A DNA stretch of 6,241 bases from an uncultured Helicobacter sp. (lineage in GTDB: Bacteria > Campylobacterota > Campylobacteria > Campylobacterales > Helicobacteraceae). Under the pieces are notes generated by a model. It was given only the letters and a program-made list of their open reading frames with translations, had not been told where the DNA came from and made no database searches. This document shows, piece by piece, positions 3,769 through 6,241 of this stretch (position 1 is its first letter; each line of letters opens with the position of its first letter). A program made the translations under genes and the position numbers. The stretch is taken from contig CAMXAV010000051.1 of NCBI GenBank assembly GCA_947179285.1, forward strand, positions 1-6,241. The letters are read 5' to 3'.

Positions 3769-6241
3769 TGTTTTCCAAATTTTTCATTGAAAGACCCATT
3801 TTTGCAACGGTCGTTTCGATTATCATCGTGATTGCGGGCGGACTCTCGATTTTTAATATGTCGATTGAGGAATATCCGCGCGTTACGCCCCCGCAGGTGA
3901 GCATCAATGCGTTCTACCCAGGCGCCGATGCCGAGACAATCGCAAACATCGTCAACGCGCCTATCGAGCAGGCTGTGAATGGTGTGGAGAATATGATTTA
4001 CATGAAATCAGTCGCCACAGGAAGCGGGCAAGCGTCTATCGATGTGTATTTCGAGATTGGCACAGACCCAGACATGGCGACCGTGAATGTGAATAACAAA
4101 TTGCAATCGGTGATGTCGACACTGCCTGCCGAGGTGCAGGCGCAAGGCGTTACGGCAGCCAAACGCAATTCGAGCATTCTCGAGGTTCTCACGATTTATT
4201 CGCCCGATGAAAGCTTCGATATGCTCTATCTCTCGAACTATGTTTTGATTAACGTGCTTGATGACCTCAAGCGCGTCAAGGGCGTGGGCGATGCGCAGAT
4301 TTTTGGAAGTAAAGACTATTCGATTCGCGTGTGGCTCTATCCCGATAAGCTCGCATCGTTTAATATCACCCCCTCTGAAGTCAGCGCGGCGATTCAGGAG
4401 CAAAACGCACAATTTGGCTTGGGGCAGTTTGGGCAGGAACCAAACGAGCTCAAGCCCGCTTTTACCTATACAATCCTCACCAAAGGGCGGCTCGTTGATG
4501 CCGAAGAATTTGGCAACATCATCATCAAGGCACAGCCCGATGGCAGCTTTTTGCGCATTAAAGATGTCGCCAAAGTCGAGCTAGGCGCGGCGCAATACGC
4601 GTTTGATGCGACCTATAACGGCAAGGCAGCCGTGCCGATTGGAATCTTCTTGCAATCGGGCGCAAACGCGCGCGAGACCGCAGAGCTTGTCGCCAAAAGG
4701 CTCGAGGAGATTAGCAGAAACTTCCCCGCAGGCATGACCTACAAAGTCGCGTTTGACACGACCAAGTTTGTCGATGTCGCGATTGATGAGGTGATTAAAA
4801 CCTTCATCGAGGCGATTCTGCTCGTGGCAATCATTGTGTATTTCTTCTTGAAGAATCTCCGCACAACGCTCATTCCGTTGCTCGCCGTGCCCGTGTCGAT
4901 TATCGGCGCGTTTGCGGGAATGATGGCGCTTGGATTCTCGATTAACCTGCTCACGCTCTTTGGGCTCGTGCTCGCAATCGGAATCGTTGTCGATGACGCG
5001 ATTATTGTCATCGAGAACGTCGAGCGGATTCACCGCACCGAAGGGCTGCCGATTAAAGAGGCGACCATCAAGGCAATGCAAGAGATTGTCTCGCCCGTCA
5101 TCTCTATCGTCCTCGTGCTTTCCGCTGTGTTTATCCCCATCTCATTCTTGGGCGGCTTCACGGGGCAGATGTACAAACAATTCGCCGTTACAATCGTGAT
5201 TTCTGTTTGTCTCTCTGGTTTCGTTGCGCTCACGCTCACGCCCGCGCTTTGTGCGTTGCTCATCAAAAACAAAGAACCAAAGGAATATTGGATTGTCGAA
5301 AAATTCAATGATTTCTTCGATTGGAGTACCGAAGTCTATGTCAAGGGCGTGCATTTTGTCTTGCACCATGTCCTTATCAGCCTCGCGATTGTCGCGTGCA
5401 TTGGCGCAATCACGTATGGAATCTTCACGAGATTGCCAAGCTCGCTTGTGCCACCCGAAGACAAGGGGGGGATTTTTGGTGTCGTGATGCTACCCCCCGC
5501 GTCATCGCTCAATCGCACAATGGACGCGCGCGAAGAGGTGAGCAAAACTTTGCTTGCAAATCCTAACATCGAAGGCGTTACGGGGCTTGCGGGATTCGAC
5601 ATGCTCAACAGCGCGCTCAAGCCCGATTCGGGCGCGTTTTTCGTGCGCCTAACCGATTGGAAAGAGCGCAAACGTTACGACCAACGTTCCGATATTGTCG
5701 CCGCTTCGGTGATGGGGCAGCTCATGGCGAGCAAGGAATCCTTTTCGATTTTCCTCAATCCTCCGCCCATTATGGGCTTGAGTATCAGCGGCGGGTTTGA
5801 AATTTATGTGCAGAATCGTCTAGGCTCGGGCTATGAAGAGCTGAATAAATATGTGCAATTGATTATGCAAAAGGCTAGTGAGCGCCCCGAGCTCATGTCG
5901 TTGCGCACGGGCTTGAGCATGAACACGCCACAATTCTATGCCGAGCTCGACCGCGAGAAGACAAAGGCGGCGGGCGTGAGCGTGCGCGATGTGTTCTACA
6001 CAATGCAAATCGTCTTTGGTAGCGCGTATATCAACGATTTCAACCTCTTTGGGCGACCCTACAAAGTCTATCTCCAATCCGATGGCTCGTATCGCAGCGG
6101 ACCCGAGCAGATGAGCGAGGTTTTTGTGCGCTCTAGCGCAGGGGAGATGGTGCCACTCAACACGCTCATTACCTTTAAACGCATTGTGGGACCCGACATC
6201 ATCAACCGATTCAACCTCTTCCCCGCCGCACAGATTACGGG
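3768..6241 (+). CDS. RND multidrug efflux transporter, HAE1 family, CmeB/AcrB/HefC-like (3' end cut by window)
   Basis: This is the inner-membrane proton/drug antiporter of a tripartite pump. The reading frame is unbroken for 824 codons to the window edge; family proteins have about 1,040 residues, so roughly the last 215 are missing. It opens with MFSKFFIERPIFA, typical of AcrB and CmeB. Transmembrane segments fall near 11-29, 346-361, 367-388, 391-413, 441-461, 471-497 and 535-554. The TM4 motif GIVVDDAII contains Asp409-Asp410, equivalent to the proton-relay pair Asp407/Asp408 of AcrB. TPALCA (491-496) and SLVPPEDKG (559-567) are further HAE1 landmarks. The relay Lys and Arg of TM10/TM11 lie beyond the window. 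The large periplasmic loops are about 30-340 and from 556 onward. The start codon shares its A with the adaptor stop (TAATG), so translation is coupled. HAE1 pumps export hydrophobic drugs, bile salts and dyes; metal-type HME pumps are a poorer match. A TolC-like gene may follow downstream. Confidence 0.95.
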   Translation, partial: MFSKFFIERPIFATVVSIIIVIAGGLSIFNMSIEEYPRVTPPQVSINAFYPGADAETIANIVNAPIEQAVNGVENMIYMKSVATGSGQASIDVYFEIGTDPDMATVNVNNKLQSVMSTLPAEVQAQGVTAAKRNSSILEVLTIYSPDESFDMLYLSNYVLINVLDDLKRVKGVGDAQIFGSKDYSIRVWLYPDKLASFNITPSEVSAAIQEQNAQFGLGQFGQEPNELKPAFTYTILTKGRLVDAEEFGNIIIKAQPDGSFLRIKDVAKVELGAAQYAFDATYNGKAAVPIGIFLQSGANARETAELVAKRLEEISRNFPAGMTYKVAFDTTKFVDVAIDEVIKTFIEAILLVAIIVYFFLKNLRTTLIPLLAVPVSIIGAFAGMMALGFSINLLTLFGLVLAIGIVVDDAIIVIENVERIHRTEGLPIKEATIKAMQEIVSPVISIVLVLSAVFIPISFLGGFTGQMYKQFAVTIVISVCLSGFVALTLTPALCALLIKNKEPKEYWIVEKFNDFFDWSTEVYVKGVHFVLHHVLISLAIVACIGAITYGIFTRLPSSLVPPEDKGGIFGVVMLPPASSLNRTMDAREEVSKTLLANPNIEGVTGLAGFDMLNSALKPDSGAFFVRLTDWKERKRYDQRSDIVAASVMGQLMASKESFSIFLNPPPIMGLSISGGFEIYVQNRLGSGYEELNKYVQLIMQKASERPELMSLRTGLSMNTPQFYAELDREKTKAAGVSVRDVFYTMQIVFGSAYINDFNLFGRPYKVYLQSDGSYRSGPEQMSEVFVRSSAGEMVPLNTLITFKRIVGPDIINRFNLFPAAQIT

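Noticed and set aside
4581..5081. Open frame antisense to the transporter gene (166 codons, minus strand)
   Set aside because: It mirrors the most conserved part of the RND protein, including TM2-TM4, and its charged product has no family features.
1..6241. CRISPR array, tRNA/rRNA, insertion sequence, attachment site
   Set aside because: No regular repeats with spacers, cloverleaf, transposase frame or terminal inverted repeats were seen. The dispersed GAATC/GATTC words are not an array.

Overview
The window looks like chromosomal DNA of a Campylobacterota (epsilonproteobacterial) organism, most likely a member of the Helicobacteraceae with fairly high G+C (about half, estimated by eye). Three things point there. 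A gene of the futalosine menaquinone pathway (mqnE) is present. The phosphoribosyltransferase resembles the short gpt-type protein of Helicobacter pylori. The RND pump resembles Campylobacter CmeB and Helicobacter HefC closely. Promoters also fit: extended -10 boxes without a clear -35. The species cannot be named from the sequence alone.

Layout. Two transcription units diverge from a 186-bp intergenic region (2446-2631). Leftward (minus strand) runs a tight gene string: mqnE (aminofutalosine synthase, 2445-1396), a purine phosphoribosyltransferase (1387-929) and htpX (M48 membrane metalloprotease, 932-45). The gaps are 8 nt and then a 4-nt ATGA overlap. Rightward runs an RND efflux operon: a lipoprotein periplasmic adaptor (2632-3768) and, sharing one base in a TAATG junction, the inner-membrane transporter (from 3768, cut by the window end after 824 codons). 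No outer-membrane channel gene and no TetR-type regulator gene is in view.

How the genes work. MqnE makes aminofutalosine for menaquinone, the respiratory quinone. The phosphoribosyltransferase salvages purine bases. HtpX is an envelope quality-control protease. The adaptor and transporter form two of the three parts of a proton-driven drug/bile-type efflux pump. The leftward genes look like a housekeeping operon of mixed functions rather than one pathway.

I found no exotic new system. Two observations stand out. First, htpX carries an in-frame amber codon (45-47) nine codons before what looks like its ancestral stop (15-17). That ancestral stop overlaps a possible next start in another TAATG junction. 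Second, the whole 6.2 kb contains no GATC and no GGCC, whereas GAATC/GATTC is strongly over-used. Codon choice follows this: after a codon ending in G, isoleucine is always ATT in the transporter gene. This looks like genome-wide restriction-site avoidance or a related DNA-modification signature.
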